A DNA stretch of 64,000 bases from Nocardia tengchongensis (GTDB lineage Bacteria; Actinomycetota; Actinomycetes; Mycobacteriales; Mycobacteriaceae), in NCBI RefSeq assembly GCF_018362975.1, contig NZ_CP074371.1, positions 7,006,001 to 7,070,000 of the forward strand, given 5' to 3'. Below the pieces are notes generated by a model. It saw only the letters and a program-made list of their open reading frames with translations, ran no database searches and was not told the origin of the DNA. Below are positions 44,517 to 55,247 of the stretch, piece by piece; position 1 is the stretch's first letter; each line of letters opens with the position of its first letter. Position numbers and translations under genes: made by a program.

Positions 44517-45707
44517 CTAGCGGCGACGCATACAAATAGTCAGCCCAGTTGTCGTCCCGGGACCGTAGGTGAGACTGACCGCGGTGCCGGAAGGACACGC
44601 GTTGTCGTCGGAGTCGTGGCGGTCGGTCACCTCGTACTGGGCCCTGGGGTCCGCGCAATCGATCCGGTGGGTGGCCGACGCCGAGGTCGCGCGCACATTG
44701 TTGTCGGTGACGCAGTTCCCGACCACCGCGTACCGCGAATCGCTCAGATCGGCCGGGCCCATGCAGACCACCAGCACCAGATCCGTCTTGTCGTTGCCGC
44801 GGGTGAACACCGAATTCGCGCCCAGATCATCCGGGCACTCCGGGTGCGCGGGCTTGCCGAACGCGGTCCGCACCGACAACACCCGCTGCGAGGCGTTCGG
44901 ATCGGTGCACGCCACCTTCTTCATGGTGTTGCGGTCACCGCAGTCACCCAGCTTCGCGGTCCCCATCGACGACGCGTCGATGTCATTGGTGCACACCACG
45001 ATCGCCCGGCCACCCAGCGACGACTGCGCGAACGCCATCCGCGCCGCCGGATGCTGCTTGCACGCCTGATCGGTCACCGGCAGCTTCGTGTGCAGTTCGA
45101 CGCCGACAACCTTGGCGGGCGAGGACGGCGCGGCGCAGTCGACACGGGTCATGGTCTCGCCCGCATTCTTCACATCGACACAGTCCTCGGCCCGCAGCGC
45201 ACCCGGGTCGGTGGTGTTGAACCGAGTCGGAGCCAGACACAGGATCGTGCCCGACTTCTCGCCGTTCCCGGCCGGATCGGTCACCGCTCGCGTCGCATCC
45301 GGATACTTCGCGCACGCCCCGTCCACCGGGAACACCAAATCCTCGCGCCCCACGATCGAGAACAGCGACTTCCCGTCACCGCACCCGTACACCACCGGCT
45401 TACCCGGGACCTCGAGCGAAACACACGCACCGACCGGGAAAGCCACCGGATCCGGCCGCGTCAGCACCCACCCGAACAACCCGGCGGCGGCCCCGACGAT
45501 CACCACCGTGAGCACCACGAACCACACCCACCACCTGCGCTTCCGCGGCGCAGGTACGGGAATCCCCGCCGCGCCGTCCGGCGGCACTCCCCCAGGCGGT
45601 GGCGGATACCCGTTCGACTCCGGCGCGACCGGCTGCCCCCAACCGGGATTCGCCTGAGCCTCCGGCGGGGACGCTTCGGGGGTGGCGGGGTCGGATGGTT
45701 CGAGCAT
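44517..45707 (-). CDS. membrane-anchored secreted protein with Cys-rich repeats, 396 aa
   Basis: Start ATG 45707 (MLEPSDPATPEASPPEAQAN) follows a GGGAGGGAC site. A Pro/Gly-rich cytoplasmic segment precedes one membrane helix (WWVWFVVLTVVIVGAAAGLF). The rest is extracellular and contains about a dozen Cys in repeated units of the type VGDCGDxxxxxKVxCxDPxA (KLGDCGDRNTMKKVACTDPN; VVGNCVTDNNVRATSASATH; AEDCVDVKNAGETMTRVDCA). This suggests three or four tandem disulfide-bonded modules. LppU/septum-type mycobacterial proteins use the same short Cys module. The function is unknown. Confidence 0.75.
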   Translation of the reverse strand: MLEPSDPATPEASPPEAQANPGWGQPVAPESNGYPPPPGGVPPDGAAGIPVPAPRKRRWWVWFVVLTVVIVGAAAGLFGWVLTRPDPVAFPVGACVSLEVPGKPVVYGCGDGKSLFSIVGREDLVFPVDGACAKYPDATRAVTDPAGNGEKSGTILCLAPTRFNTTDPGALRAEDCVDVKNAGETMTRVDCAAPSSPAKVVGVELHTKLPVTDQACKQHPAARMAFAQSSLGGRAIVVCTNDIDASSMGTAKLGDCGDRNTMKKVACTDPNASQRVLSVRTAFGKPAHPECPDDLGANSVFTRGNDKTDLVLVVCMGPADLSDSRYAVVGNCVTDNNVRATSASATHRIDCADPRAQYEVTDRHDSDDNACPSGTAVSLTYGPGTTTGLTICMRRR

Positions 45708-45802
45708 GGTGTCCCTCCCACGAACTGCTGCGGAAATGCTCCGCGACAAAACAGGAGGTGATCGTAAAATCCGGCAATTCGAGTGGCGGGGTGCGGATTC
45801 GG

Positions 45803-46903
45803 TTACCGATACGCGGTGACCGGGTCGCGGCGGTCGTAGACGCGGCCGCGGAGGACAACCCAGGACGGGGTGGTGAGGATGCGCAGGTCGAGGCGGGGGT
45901 CGGACTGGTAGACAACGAAATCGGCGGGGGCGCCGGGGGTGATGCCGGGGTGGGCGAGCCAGGCGCGGGCGTTCCAGGCGGAGGCGCCCAGGGCGTCGTG
46001 GGGGGTGAAGCCGGCGTCGGTGAGGGCGAGGATCTCGTCGGCGATGCGGCCGTGGCGGATGGAACCGCCGGCATCGGTGCCGGTGTAGACGGGGACGCCC
46101 GCCTCGTGGGCTTTGGCGACGGTGTCGCGGGAGCGGCGGTGCAGGTCGTGCATGTGGGCGGCGTAGGTGGGGAATTTGGTTGCGCCGTCGGCGATTCCGG
46201 GGAAGGTGTCGATGTTGATGAGGGTGGGGACCAGGGCGGTGCCTTGCGCGGCCATGGTGGCGATGGTGTCGTCGGTGAGGCCGGTGCCGTGTTCGATGCA
46301 GTCGATGCCCGCGGCTAGCAGGCCGGGTAGGGCGTCCTCGCCGAAGACGTGGGCGGTGACGCGGGCGCCCTCGCGGTGGGCGGCGTCGATGGCGGCCTTC
46401 AGGACCGGGTCGGACCAGAGCGGGGCGAGGTCGCCGACGGCGCGGTCGATCCAGTCGCCGATGATCTTGACCCAGCCGTCGCCGCGGCGCGCCTGCTCGG
46501 CCACGATCTCGGGCAGGTCGCGCTCGTCGTCGACTTCGATGCCGAGCTCACGGATATAGCGTTTGGGGCGGGCGATGTGGCGGCCCGCGCGGATGATGCG
46601 GGGCAGGTCCTCGCGCTCGTCGAGGGAACGGGTGTCGATGGGCGAACCCGCGTCGCGCAGCAGCAGCGCCCCGGCGTCACGCTCCACCTCGGCCTGCGCG
46701 ATCGCACCATCGGAATCCTCGTGCCCGCCACCGTGTTTGATGCCGACATGGCAGTGCGCGTCGACCAGGCCGGGCACGATCCAGCCGGCGGCGTGCACGG
46801 TTTCCGCACCGGGAATCGGCTCGTCGGAGATGACGCCGTCGCGGACCCACAGATCGCGGAGTTCACCGTCGGGCAGGATCACGCCCCGGAAATGCAGCCC
46901 CAT
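45803..46903 (-). CDS. amidohydrolase family protein, 366 aa
   Basis: ATG 46903 with an upstream AGGAGG gives MGLHFRGVILPDGELRDLWV. The family's metal motif HxH is in PGLVDAHCHVGIKHGGGHED. Later His residues are in ARVTAHVFGEDALPGL and CIEHGTGLTDDTI, and the catalytic Asp is in VYTGTDAGGSIRHGRIADEI. The C-terminal beta domain ends WVVLRGRVYDRRDP. It is predicted to hydrolyse a C-N bond of a cyclic amide or imidazolone-like substrate. The exact substrate cannot be read from the sequence. It follows the metallo-beta-lactamase gene in the same direction. Confidence 0.85.
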   Translation of the reverse strand: MGLHFRGVILPDGELRDLWVRDGVISDEPIPGAETVHAAGWIVPGLVDAHCHVGIKHGGGHEDSDGAIAQAEVERDAGALLLRDAGSPIDTRSLDEREDLPRIIRAGRHIARPKRYIRELGIEVDDERDLPEIVAEQARRGDGWVKIIGDWIDRAVGDLAPLWSDPVLKAAIDAAHREGARVTAHVFGEDALPGLLAAGIDCIEHGTGLTDDTIATMAAQGTALVPTLINIDTFPGIADGATKFPTYAAHMHDLHRRSRDTVAKAHEAGVPVYTGTDAGGSIRHGRIADEILALTDAGFTPHDALGASAWNARAWLAHPGITPGAPADFVVYQSDPRLDLRILTTPSWVVLRGRVYDRRDPVTAYR

Positions 46904-46994
46904 GCCGGCCTCCTCTGTGGACGGAGTGTCTCGGCACAAAACTAGCGCACGGTCACCGCATCGATCGGTTCCGAAGCAGCTCCCCGCGGGACTC

Positions 46995-47732
46995 TCACGA
47001 CCGTGCGAAAGCGTCCAGCAGCGTGGGCAGATCCTTCCGAATCGGCAGCCCGTGCCCGGGCACGAGCACCTCGGCCCCCAGCGTGGCCAGGCCGCGCGCA
47101 CTGGCCAGCGTCCCATCCTCGTCATGGTTGAACACACCCGGCAGCAATTGCACACCGGTCCCACACACGATGGGATGCCCGGTGACCAAGGCATCACCGG
47201 AGAACAACACCCCCTCCGACGGCATGAAATACGCCGTGTGACCATTCGTGTGACCGGGCGTCGGAACCGCCACCAACCCACCCGGCAACGCCGCCAGCGT
47301 CTCCGCGTCGGCAGCCTCGGCCATCGGAACACTCATCCCGATATGCCCCGCCACCGCCCGCAACGTCTGCGCCACCCACACCGCCCCGCGCCGAGACCCC
47401 AACAGCCGCACCATCTGCGCAGGCGTGATCTGCTGCAAATACTCCCTTTTGGCGTGCCGAACCTCCTCGGCCCCGGTATACACCGGCACCCCGAGCTTCT
47501 CGACCAACGCCGGAATCGCCCCGATGTGATCCAGATGCGCGTGCGTCACCACAACCGCCGCCACATCACCGAGTTCATGCCCGATCTGAGCCACCGAACT
47601 CAGCACCGAGGCAGTATCGGCCGGATACCCCGCGTCCACGACGGTCACACCGCGATCGTCACTGACCAACGCCCAGTTGACATTCGTCCCCGCCACGACA
47701 TACACGGAGTCGGAAACCTGATCGATTTTCAC
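46995..47732 (-). CDS. metallo-beta-lactamase-fold hydrolase, 245 aa
   Basis: GTG 47732 gives VKIDQVSDSVYVVAGTNVNW; the longer frame starts with unlikely residues. The zinc-binding motif is VVVTHAHLDHIGAIP, with later His in PTPGHTNGHTAYF and an Asp in LFSGDALVTGHPIV. The closing region has ALVPGHGLPIR-like residues. It is a small MBL-fold enzyme of the glyoxalase II/lactonase group, and the substrate is not identifiable. It lies upstream of the amidohydrolase, so the two may act in one catabolic step. Confidence 0.85.
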   Translation of the reverse strand: MKIDQVSDSVYVVAGTNVNWALVSDDRGVTVVDAGYPADTASVLSSVAQIGHELGDVAAVVVTHAHLDHIGAIPALVEKLGVPVYTGAEEVRHAKREYLQQITPAQMVRLLGSRRGAVWVAQTLRAVAGHIGMSVPMAEAADAETLAALPGGLVAVPTPGHTNGHTAYFMPSEGVLFSGDALVTGHPIVCGTGVQLLPGVFNHDEDGTLASARGLATLGAEVLVPGHGLPIRKDLPTLLDAFARS

Positions 47733-47850
47733 GCCCGAACCGTACCGACAATCAGGGCGTCGCACCTGGCATCCGTGAGCCACAGCCGGCCAGGAGCCAT
47801 CGGTTGAAATGCCCTCGCGGGGTCGACTTCCTGATCGCTAGTCTCGGCCG

Positions 47851-48771
47851 GTGAGAGTGGACGAGGTGTTTCCGGCCGAATGGGGACGCACGCTGGTGGG
47901 CGCGGTGTCTCAGGACGAGGACGGTGAGTGGTTCTTCGCCGAATGGGAAGAGATCACTTTTCCGAGTGCCGAGGACGGCCGCCACCATCACCACACGGCG
48001 GGCTCGGTATCTCCGGATACGGTCGCGATCGCGTTCGGCGAGGAGATTGTCGCGCTCGGCGAGACGGGCGGAATGGATCCGACCAATCTCTATGTGTCCG
48101 ACTACGAGTACTATCAATTCCTGCGTCTGCGCGAAGTACTCGACCCCGAGCGATGGGCACTACTGCCGTGGGCTCCGTTCCAGCCGGGCCGAGTCCTGCA
48201 CGCCTGGGACAAGTTCCATGCCCTGGACTACTTCCGCCATCCGGATCTGCCACCCGTTCCCTATGGCTATGAGGATCGGAGCATGCCGGGATATCCGGCG
48301 GTCATGAGTTATGGCGGCGACTGGTACGACTTCGCCCAGCAGGTCGAAAGCGAGTATCCACTCGGCTACCGTGCCGAACCGGTCGCATCCTCCGAGGCAT
48401 GCCTGATCCGCGCCGCGCAGGACGGCGATCTCGCCGCCGTCCTCGAACAGCTATCGCTCGGAACCGATCCCAATACCGGCGCGGAACCACCCGGCGTGCA
48501 CACGGCCTTCTGCTCGGAAAAGGACGCGACGCCGGTGGCTACTCCGCTGAACCGGCGCTGGACCGAGATAACGGACGCTCTGGTCGCCGCCGGCGCCCGG
48601 ATCCCGCCCTATCTGGCACACCTGTACGCGCCCACCCGACAGCCCGAATCGAATCCGCGTCCGGAGTGGCCGGCACGACCCGATCCGCTACGGCCGCGAA
48701 CCGGCAGGTCGCCGAAACGCCAGTCCGGAAATGGGATTCGCCGCTGGTGGCAGCGAGTGATCGGGCGCTGA
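47851..48771 (+). CDS. hypothetical protein with C-terminal ankyrin-like repeats, 306 aa
   Basis: GTG 47851 starts VRVDEVFPAEWGRTLVGAVS. The N-terminal 170 residues form an acidic, Trp/Tyr-rich domain (FFAEWEEITFPSAEDG, YVSDYEYYQFLRLREVLDPE) of unknown type. Residues about 190-260 contain an ankyrin-like pair (SSEACLIRAAQDGDLAAVLE, then LGTDPNTGA...ATPLNRRWTEITDALVAAGA). The last 45 residues are Pro/Arg-rich and basic. It resembles large families of actinobacterial SMI1/KNR4- or immunity-type proteins fused to ankyrin repeats, but I see no signature that decides. It is convergent with ffh. Confidence 0.6.
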   Translation: MRVDEVFPAEWGRTLVGAVSQDEDGEWFFAEWEEITFPSAEDGRHHHHTAGSVSPDTVAIAFGEEIVALGETGGMDPTNLYVSDYEYYQFLRLREVLDPERWALLPWAPFQPGRVLHAWDKFHALDYFRHPDLPPVPYGYEDRSMPGYPAVMSYGGDWYDFAQQVESEYPLGYRAEPVASSEACLIRAAQDGDLAAVLEQLSLGTDPNTGAEPPGVHTAFCSEKDATPVATPLNRRWTEITDALVAAGARIPPYLAHLYAPTRQPESNPRPEWPARPDPLRPRTGRSPKRQSGNGIRRWWQRVIGR

Positions 48772-48785
48772 TCCCCGACGTGTGG

Positions 48786-48814
48786 GGTCTCGCGCAACGG
48801 ATTCGCGCGAGACC
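48786..48814. terminator. bidirectional hairpin terminator
   Basis: A 10-bp stem (GGTCTCGCGC and its complement) with a 9-base loop lies between the convergent ankyrin-like gene (ends 48,771) and ffh (ends 48,822). Confidence 0.8.
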
Positions 48815-48821
48815 GCCGAGG

Positions 48822-50384
48822 TCAGTTCTTCGGGAAGTTCAGCTTGCTGAGGTCGAAACCTTCGAGGCCGGGCGGCAATTCGTTGAGGCCCGCCGGGAGG
48901 TTGGAGAGGTCGGGCATGCCACCCGGGAGGGCGGGCATGCCGGGGAAGCCGCCGCGCAGCTTCGGCGGGGTCGGGCCGCGGCCGCCCTTCTTGCCCTTCT
49001 TGCCACCCTTTTTCGTGTTCTTGCCGCCGCGGCCGGAGCCGGGCAGGCCGAACTGGCGGCTCATCGCGCCCATCATCTTCTTGGCTTCGAAGAAGCGGTC
49101 GACGAGCTGGTTGACGTCGGAGACCTGGACGCCGGAGCCGTTGGCGATGCGCAGGCGGCGGGAGGCGTTGATGATCTTCGGGTTCGCGCGCTCGGCGGGG
49201 GTCATGCCGCGGATGATGGCCTGCACGCGGTCGAGCTGCTTGTCGTCGACCTGGGCGAGCACGTCCTTCATCTGGCCCGCGCCCGGCAGCATGCCGAGCA
49301 GGTTGCCGATCGGGCCCATCTTGCGGATGGCCAGCATCTGCTCGAGGAAGTCCTCCAGGGTCAGCTCGCCCGAACCGATCTTGCGGGCGGCCTCCTCGGC
49401 CTGCTTGGCGTCGTAGACCTGTTCGGCCTGCTCGATCAGGGTGAGCAGATCACCCATGCCGAGGATGCGCGAAGCCATGCGGTCGGGGTGGAAGACGTCG
49501 AAGTCCTCGAGCTTCTCACCGGTGGAGGCGAAAAGGATGGGCTGGCCGGTGATCTCACGCACCGACAGCGCGGCACCACCGCGGGCGTCACCGTCGAGCT
49601 TGGTGAGCACGACACCGGTGAAGCCGACGCCGTCGCGGAAGGCCTGCGCGGTGGAAACCGCGTCCTGACCGATCATGGCGTCGAGGACGAACAGGGTCTC
49701 GTCGGGGTTGACGGCGTCGCGGATGCCCGCGGCCTGCCGCATGAGCTCCTCGTCGATGCCGAGGCGGCCGGCGGTGTCGACGATGACGACGTCGTACTGC
49801 TTGGCCTTCGCCTCTTCGATACCGGCGCGCGCGACGTCGACCGGGTCGGACGCCGAGACGCCGAGCGGGTTCTCGCCGCCGCCGATGGAGGTGCCCGGGT
49901 GCGGCGCGAAGACGGGCACCCCGGCCCGTTCGCCGACCACCTGCAGCTGGGTGACCGCGCCGGGACGCTGGAGGTCACAGGCCACCAGCAGCGGCGTGTG
50001 TCCCTGTCCCTTCAGGTATTTGGCGAGCTTGCCCGCGAGGGTGGTCTTACCGGCACCCTGCAGACCCGCCAGCATGATGACCGTGGGCGGGTTCTTGGCC
50101 AGCCGCAGTCGCCGGGTCTCGCCACCGAGGATGGTGATGAGTTCCTCGTTGACGATCTTCACGACCTGCTGGGCCGGGTTCAGCGCCGCGGAAACCTCGG
50201 CGCCCTTGGCGCGCTCCTTGACCTTGGCGACGAAGCCGCGCACGACGGGCAGCGCGACGTCGGCCTCGAGCAGGGCCAGGCGGATCTCCCGGGCGGTGGA
50301 GTCGATGTCCGCCGGCGACAGGCGTCCCTTGCCACGCAGATCCTTGAGGGCACCGGCCAACCGGTCGGAAAGGGATTCGAACAC
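48822..50384 (-). CDS. ffh: signal recognition particle GTPase Ffh (SRP54)
   Basis: Ffh binds 4.5S RNA and signal sequences and delivers ribosomes to FtsY. The 520 residues follow the NG-M order. The N domain starts MFESLSDRLAGALKDLRGKG. G1 is GLQGAGKTTLAGKLAKYL, G3 is DTAGRLGIDEELM and G4 includes VLTKLDGDARGGAALSVRE. A methionine-rich M domain follows (DFLEQMLAIRKMGPIGNLLG; KMMGAMSRQFGLPGSGRGGK). The C-terminus is a basic/Pro-Gly-rich tail. It is complete, with a good start. Confidence 0.95.
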   Translation of the reverse strand: MFESLSDRLAGALKDLRGKGRLSPADIDSTAREIRLALLEADVALPVVRGFVAKVKERAKGAEVSAALNPAQQVVKIVNEELITILGGETRRLRLAKNPPTVIMLAGLQGAGKTTLAGKLAKYLKGQGHTPLLVACDLQRPGAVTQLQVVGERAGVPVFAPHPGTSIGGGENPLGVSASDPVDVARAGIEEAKAKQYDVVIVDTAGRLGIDEELMRQAAGIRDAVNPDETLFVLDAMIGQDAVSTAQAFRDGVGFTGVVLTKLDGDARGGAALSVREITGQPILFASTGEKLEDFDVFHPDRMASRILGMGDLLTLIEQAEQVYDAKQAEEAARKIGSGELTLEDFLEQMLAIRKMGPIGNLLGMLPGAGQMKDVLAQVDDKQLDRVQAIIRGMTPAERANPKIINASRRLRIANGSGVQVSDVNQLVDRFFEAKKMMGAMSRQFGLPGSGRGGKNTKKGGKKGKKGGRGPTPPKLRGGFPGMPALPGGMPDLSNLPAGLNELPPGLEGFDLSKLNFPKN

Positions 50385-50432
50385 CGATGCTCCTGATCTC
50401 GAGGGACGTCACTCGAGATACCAGGGTAGTGG

Positions 50433-50741
50433 TTATTCGAGCGACCGCGGCCGGGGGCCGGGGCGGTGCAGGTCGTGCGTCTCGATGGCAACCATGCCGA
50501 GCGCCTCGCGGGCGGTGAGTCCCAGCTCGAGAGCGAGCCCGTCGAGGATCGCCCATTGGGCGTCCGAGGGCGCCTGGCCGGTGCCCGCGGAGGCGATGGT
50601 CATGGCGGTCACGGCTTGCTGGCCGCTGAGGGTGCGGCCGGGCAGCCAGGAGACCACCCAGCGGTCACCGCCGACGCAGCGGGCGATGTGTGAGGTCAGA
50701 TCGCTTGTCATCATCGACGCGGAAACGACTTCGATTGCCAC
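50433..50741 (-). CDS. conserved-looking small protein, 102 aa
   Basis: It begins MAIEVVSASMMTSDLTSHIA and continues with RWVVSWLPGRTLSGQQAVTA and a helical C-terminus (QWAILDGLALELGLTAREAL). It has no membrane helix and no recognised family. It is soluble and mostly helical, and the order of strand then helices could fit a small HTH or PDZ-like fold. It lies upstream of ffh in the same direction, separated by about 48 bases, so it could share the promoter. The function is unknown. Confidence 0.6.
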   Translation of the reverse strand: MAIEVVSASMMTSDLTSHIARCVGGDRWVVSWLPGRTLSGQQAVTAMTIASAGTGQAPSDAQWAILDGLALELGLTAREALGMVAIETHDLHRPGPRPRSLE

Positions 50742-50929
50742 CGACAGGCTCCCCTCGTGCTCGCGACTCGTGCAATGACACGTGCACGCGAATACTAGGG
50801 TGTGACCCCGATCACTCGACCGCTATTACAGCAAATCTCCTGCAACATTCTGATCAACTGCCGAACATATGGTTTGCCGGTTAATCCCAACCCCTGGCGA
50901 TTAATCGGAAAACGGCTGGAAGAACCAAT

Positions 50930-53393
50930 TCAGCTGTCCGATTCGAGAGGTTTCTTCGGTTGTTGCGGCGGAACCACCGCCAGCACCGACGCAGCGATCT
51001 CCGCGCGCCGTCCGGGCGTGTCGGAAGCCCCCAGATCCAGGCAGAACGTATCGATCACCGCCGAACCCATGGTCATCACCTTCGCCCAGGAAACATTCAC
51101 CCCGGATTCCGCGAGCGCCGCCGCCAGCCGATTCAACAATCCGATCCGATCCTCGGCGCGCAATTCCAGCAGCACCCGCCCCGGCTCGGCGGTTTCGTGC
51201 CAGAACACCCGCGGTTGCGCCTGCGCGAAAGGACTCGGCTGCGTCCCCACCGCGTCACGTTCCTTGCGCGCCAGCACCGAGGCCAGGTCCAGATCGCCAT
51301 TGATGGCACGGATCAATTCCTGACGCAGAAGACCCGGGTCCGGCGGATCACCGAAACGCGGTGCCACCACAAAGGTGTCGATCGCCGCGGCGCCCACACT
51401 CGCCAGCTCGGCCGAGAGCACCCGCAGCGAATGCACCGCCAACACGCCCGCCGCCTCGGACAGCAGACCCGGACTGTCGGGGGCGACCACGGTCACCACA
51501 TGGTGGTAACGCCCCTCCCCCGGCTTCAGATCCACATGCACGCCACCGGATTCGGCGCGGGCGCGCAGCTCGTCGGGAATCGGGGTCGGCTCGGGCAGCT
51601 CGTCCCCGGCCATGGCGGTCCGGCAGTTGCGGACCAATTCGCCGATCAGCGAGGCCTTCCAGTCGTTCCACACGCCCGGCCCGGTGGCCAGCGCGTCGGC
51701 CTCGGCCAGCGCGGCCAGCAGATCCAGCAGGTGCTGATCGCCGTCGAGGGCTTCGATCACCATCTTCACGGTGTCGGAGTCGGAGGTGTCGCGGCGGGTG
51801 GCGGTGTCGGGCAGCAGCAGGTGGTGGCGCACCATGGCGGCCAGGGTCTGCACGTCGGAGGGCCACAGCCCCAAGCGATTTCCGATCGACACGGCCAGTT
51901 CCGCACCGACCACGCTGTGATCCTCGGTGCGCCCCTTGCCGATATCGTGCAGCAGCGCGCCCAGCAACAGCAGGTCCGGGCGGGCGACCCGGGTGGCCAG
52001 CGCCCCGGCCTGGGCGACCGTCTCCATGAGGTGACGGTCCACTGTCCAGGTGTGCATGGCGTCCGCGCGGCGGCAGGTCGCGCACCACACCCCATTCCGG
52101 AAACAGCCTGCCCCACAAGCCCGTTCGATCCAGCGCCTCGACGGCGTCGACGGCGCCGCGGCCCGCGCCCAGCAGCACCAGCAGGTCGTTGAGCGCTTCC
52201 TTGGGCCACGGCTCACGCAGTTCGGGCGCGTCCTCGCCGAGCCGGTTGAGCGTGGTCGCCGACATCGGCAGCCCGGTCTGTGCGGAGGCCGCGGCCACCC
52301 GCAAAATCAGGCCGGGATCGCGCTGCGGGCGGGCGTCGCGGGCGAGTACCACTTCTCCGGAGTGCTCGACCACCCCCTCATCGAGTGGTCGGCGCACCGG
52401 AACGCGGCGCAAGCGCGCGAGCCCGCGCCGGGGCAGCGCGTTCCCGGCGGTCCGCAGCCCGACATCGGTGGAGTAACCGATGGTGCGGGCCGCGTCACTG
52501 AGCGTGCGGGCCAGATCGAAACGGTCTCCGATCCGCAGGGCCGCCCCGATCTCGTCGGCGTCCTGGGCCCGCAGCTGGTCGCGGGCGCGGCCCGCCACCC
52601 GATGCAGCTCGGTGCGTACATCGAGCAGGCGGCGGTGCGCCTGCTTCAGCCCGCCGCCCGGCACTTCCGGACCGAGCCCCGGCATGGCGTCGGTCAGTTG
52701 TGCGATGGCGAGGGCGTCCAGCAGTTGGATGTCCCGGAGCCCGCCGCGCCCGTTCTTGAGATCGGGTTCGGCGCGGTGGGCCACGTCCCCGCTTCTGCGC
52801 CAGCGGGTTTGGGTCTGCTCGATGAGACCGTCGAAGCGGGACCGGATTCCGGCCCGCCAGTCCCGGCGGACGCCGCCGATGAGCAGGGTGCTCAAGTTGT
52901 CGTCACCGACGATGTGCCGGGCCTCGAGCATGCCGAGGGCGGCGGTCAGATCGTCGGCGGCGACCCGCAGCGCCTGCGGGACGGTGCGCACGCTGTGATC
53001 GAGCTTGATGTGGGCGTCCCACAGCGGATACCAGAGCTGGTCGGCGACCTCGGCGACCCGGGCGGGGTCGACGTCGTCGTAGAGCAGCACCAGATCCAGA
53101 TCGGAGTAGGGCAGCATTTCCCGGCGGCCCAGGCCGCCCACGGCGACCAGGGCGAGCCCGCTGTCGGCGGTGATGCCGACCTCGTGGCCCTTGGTGGTCA
53201 GCCACAGGTCGTAGAGATCGACCAGGGCTTCGCGCAGGGCTTCGGCGTCGAGCCGGGCGGCGCGGCCGTGCGAGCTGTGCTCGGCGAGCAGTTGGTCGCG
53301 GGCCCGGACCAGGTCCGAGGCTCCATCGGAGACCTTCTCGGCCTTGGCATCACTGCCGCCGGCCTTGTCGTCGCGTGCCTGCTGGAAACCCAC
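50930..53393 (-). pseudogene. glnD: [protein-PII] uridylyl/adenylyltransferase GlnD, one frameshift
   Basis: GlnD modifies and demodifies PII according to glutamine status. GTG 53393 ([14 protein letters not shown]) with an upstream AGAGGGGCGG is the preferred start. The nucleotidyltransferase motif [20 protein letters not shown] is followed by helical linkers. An HD domain has [20 protein letters not shown], and two ACT domains have [20 protein letters not shown] and VLLELRAEDRIGLLNRLAAA. A single extra base near 52,068-52,072 (minus-strand GCGCGGACGCC where the family frame needs GCGCGACGCC) shifts the frame within [19 protein letters not shown]. The corrected protein has about 820 residues, close to mycobacterial GlnD. 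It either lacks its HD and ACT domains, or the base is an error. Confidence 0.85.
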
Positions 53394-53507
53394 AACCGCC
53401 CCTCTCGATTCACTTTGCCGCGATTCACCGCCCCGACACGGGGACGGCCCCGCCACCGCCGGTTCGACACCGACGGGGCCGGGGCCGCCACGGGGATCCC
53501 GCTCGAA

Positions 53508-53847
<340 letters not shown>

Positions 53848-53852
53848 GTTCG

Positions 53853-55247
53853 TCATGCCTCCTTGACGGCGGTGGTGCGCGCCGCACCACCCACAGCAGC
53901 GAAATCGTATGCGGTTTCCGCGTGCTCCGATTCATCCAAGCCCACGAACTCATCTTCCTCGGTTGCACGCAGGCCGATGATGAACTTGATGGCGAAGGCG
54001 AGGATCAGCGTGACGATGAACGAGAAGGCAAGCACCACACCGGCACCCACGGCCTGACGCCACAGCTGATTGAAGCCGCCGCCGTAGAGCAGACCCGCGA
54101 CACCGGCCGGCGCCTCCTTGGTGGCCACCAGGCCGACCATCAGGGTGCCGATGATGCCGCCGACCAGGTGGACGCCCACCACGTCGAGCGAGTCGTCGAA
54201 GCCGAACTTGAACTTCAGGCCCACGGCCAGGGCACAGGCCACACCCGCGACCGCGCCGATGGCCAGCGCGCCGAGCACGTTCACCGAGGAGCAGGAGGGG
54301 GTGATGGCGACCAGACCGGCGACCACACCGGACGCGGCGCCCAGCGAGGTGGCGTGACCGTCACGCAGCTTCTCCACGAGCAGCCAGCCGAGCATCGCGG
54401 CGCAGGTGGCGAAGGTGGTGGTCAGGAAGGTGGAGCCCGCGGTGCCGTTGGCGGTCAGCGCCGAACCGGCGTTGAAGCCGAACCAGCCGAACCACAGCAG
54501 ACCGGCGCCGAGCATGACGAAGGGCAGGTTGTGCGGACGCATCGGGGTCTTCGGCCAGCCCTTGCGCTTGCCGAGGACGAGGCACAGCGCCAGACCCGCG
54601 GCACCGGCGTTGATGTGCACCGCGGTACCACCGGCGAAGTCGATGACGTGCAGCTTGTTGGCGATCCAGCCGCCCTTGTGAATGATGTTGCCGTCGGAGT
54701 CGGTGGCGTTGAAGTCGAAGACCCAGTGCGCGACGGGGAAGTAGACGACGGTGGCCCACACCGCGGCGAACAGCGCCCAGGCGCCGAACTTCAGGCGGTC
54801 GGCGACCGCGCCCGAGATCAGGGCGACGGTGATGATCGCGAACATCAGCTGGAACGCGACGAACACGGTCATCGGGATGGCCGTGTTACCGGCCAGCGGG
54901 ATGCCGATCGCATCCGCGGCCTGTACGCCCTTGGACGGGTCCGCGGCGACGGCCGCGTGTGCGTCGGGTCCGATCAGGCCCTTCAGTCCGAAGAACTGCA
55001 GCGGGTTGCCGATCACTCCGAACTTGTCGTTGCCGAATGCCGCTGAGAATCCGAAGATCGCCCATAGGACGCCGACGATGCCCATGGCACTGACGCTCAT
55101 CATGATCATGTTGAGCACGTTCTTGCTACGGACCATGCCGCCGTAGAAGAACGCGAGTCCTGGGGTCATCAACAGCACTAGTGCCGAGCTTGCCAACATC
55201 CAGGCTGTATCGCCGGTGTTCGGCAAATCAACGATGGGGTACGCCAC
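53853..55247 (-). CDS. amtB: ammonium transporter
   Basis: AmtB passes ammonium through an 11-helix trimeric channel. The preferred start GTG 55247 (VAYPIVDLPNTGDTAWMLAS) gives 464 residues; an ATG at 55,310 adds an unlikely Cys-rich leader. Landmarks are MTPGLAFFYGGMVRSKNVLN (periplasmic vestibule), VIDFAGGTAVHINAGAAGLA, LLWFGWFGFNAGSALTANGT and VVGVHLVGGIIGTLMVGL (twin-His lining region). It heads the amtB-glnB-glnD group and is preceded by a candidate GlnR site. Confidence 0.95.
   Translation of the reverse strand: MAYPIVDLPNTGDTAWMLASSALVLLMTPGLAFFYGGMVRSKNVLNMIMMSVSAMGIVGVLWAIFGFSAAFGNDKFGVIGNPLQFFGLKGLIGPDAHAAVAADPSKGVQAADAIGIPLAGNTAIPMTVFVAFQLMFAIITVALISGAVADRLKFGAWALFAAVWATVVYFPVAHWVFDFNATDSDGNIIHKGGWIANKLHVIDFAGGTAVHINAGAAGLALCLVLGKRKGWPKTPMRPHNLPFVMLGAGLLWFGWFGFNAGSALTANGTAGSTFLTTTFATCAAMLGWLLVEKLRDGHATSLGAASGVVAGLVAITPSCSSVNVLGALAIGAVAGVACALAVGLKFKFGFDDSLDVVGVHLVGGIIGTLMVGLVATKEAPAGVAGLLYGGGFNQLWRQAVGAGVVLAFSFIVTLILAFAIKFIIGLRATEEDEFVGLDESEHAETAYDFAAVGGAARTTAVKEA

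Noticed and set aside
48399..50396. A 665-codon plus-strand frame opposite ffh
   Set aside because: It is antisense to intact ffh and overlaps the ankyrin-like gene. It has no start with a ribosome-binding site and no domain.
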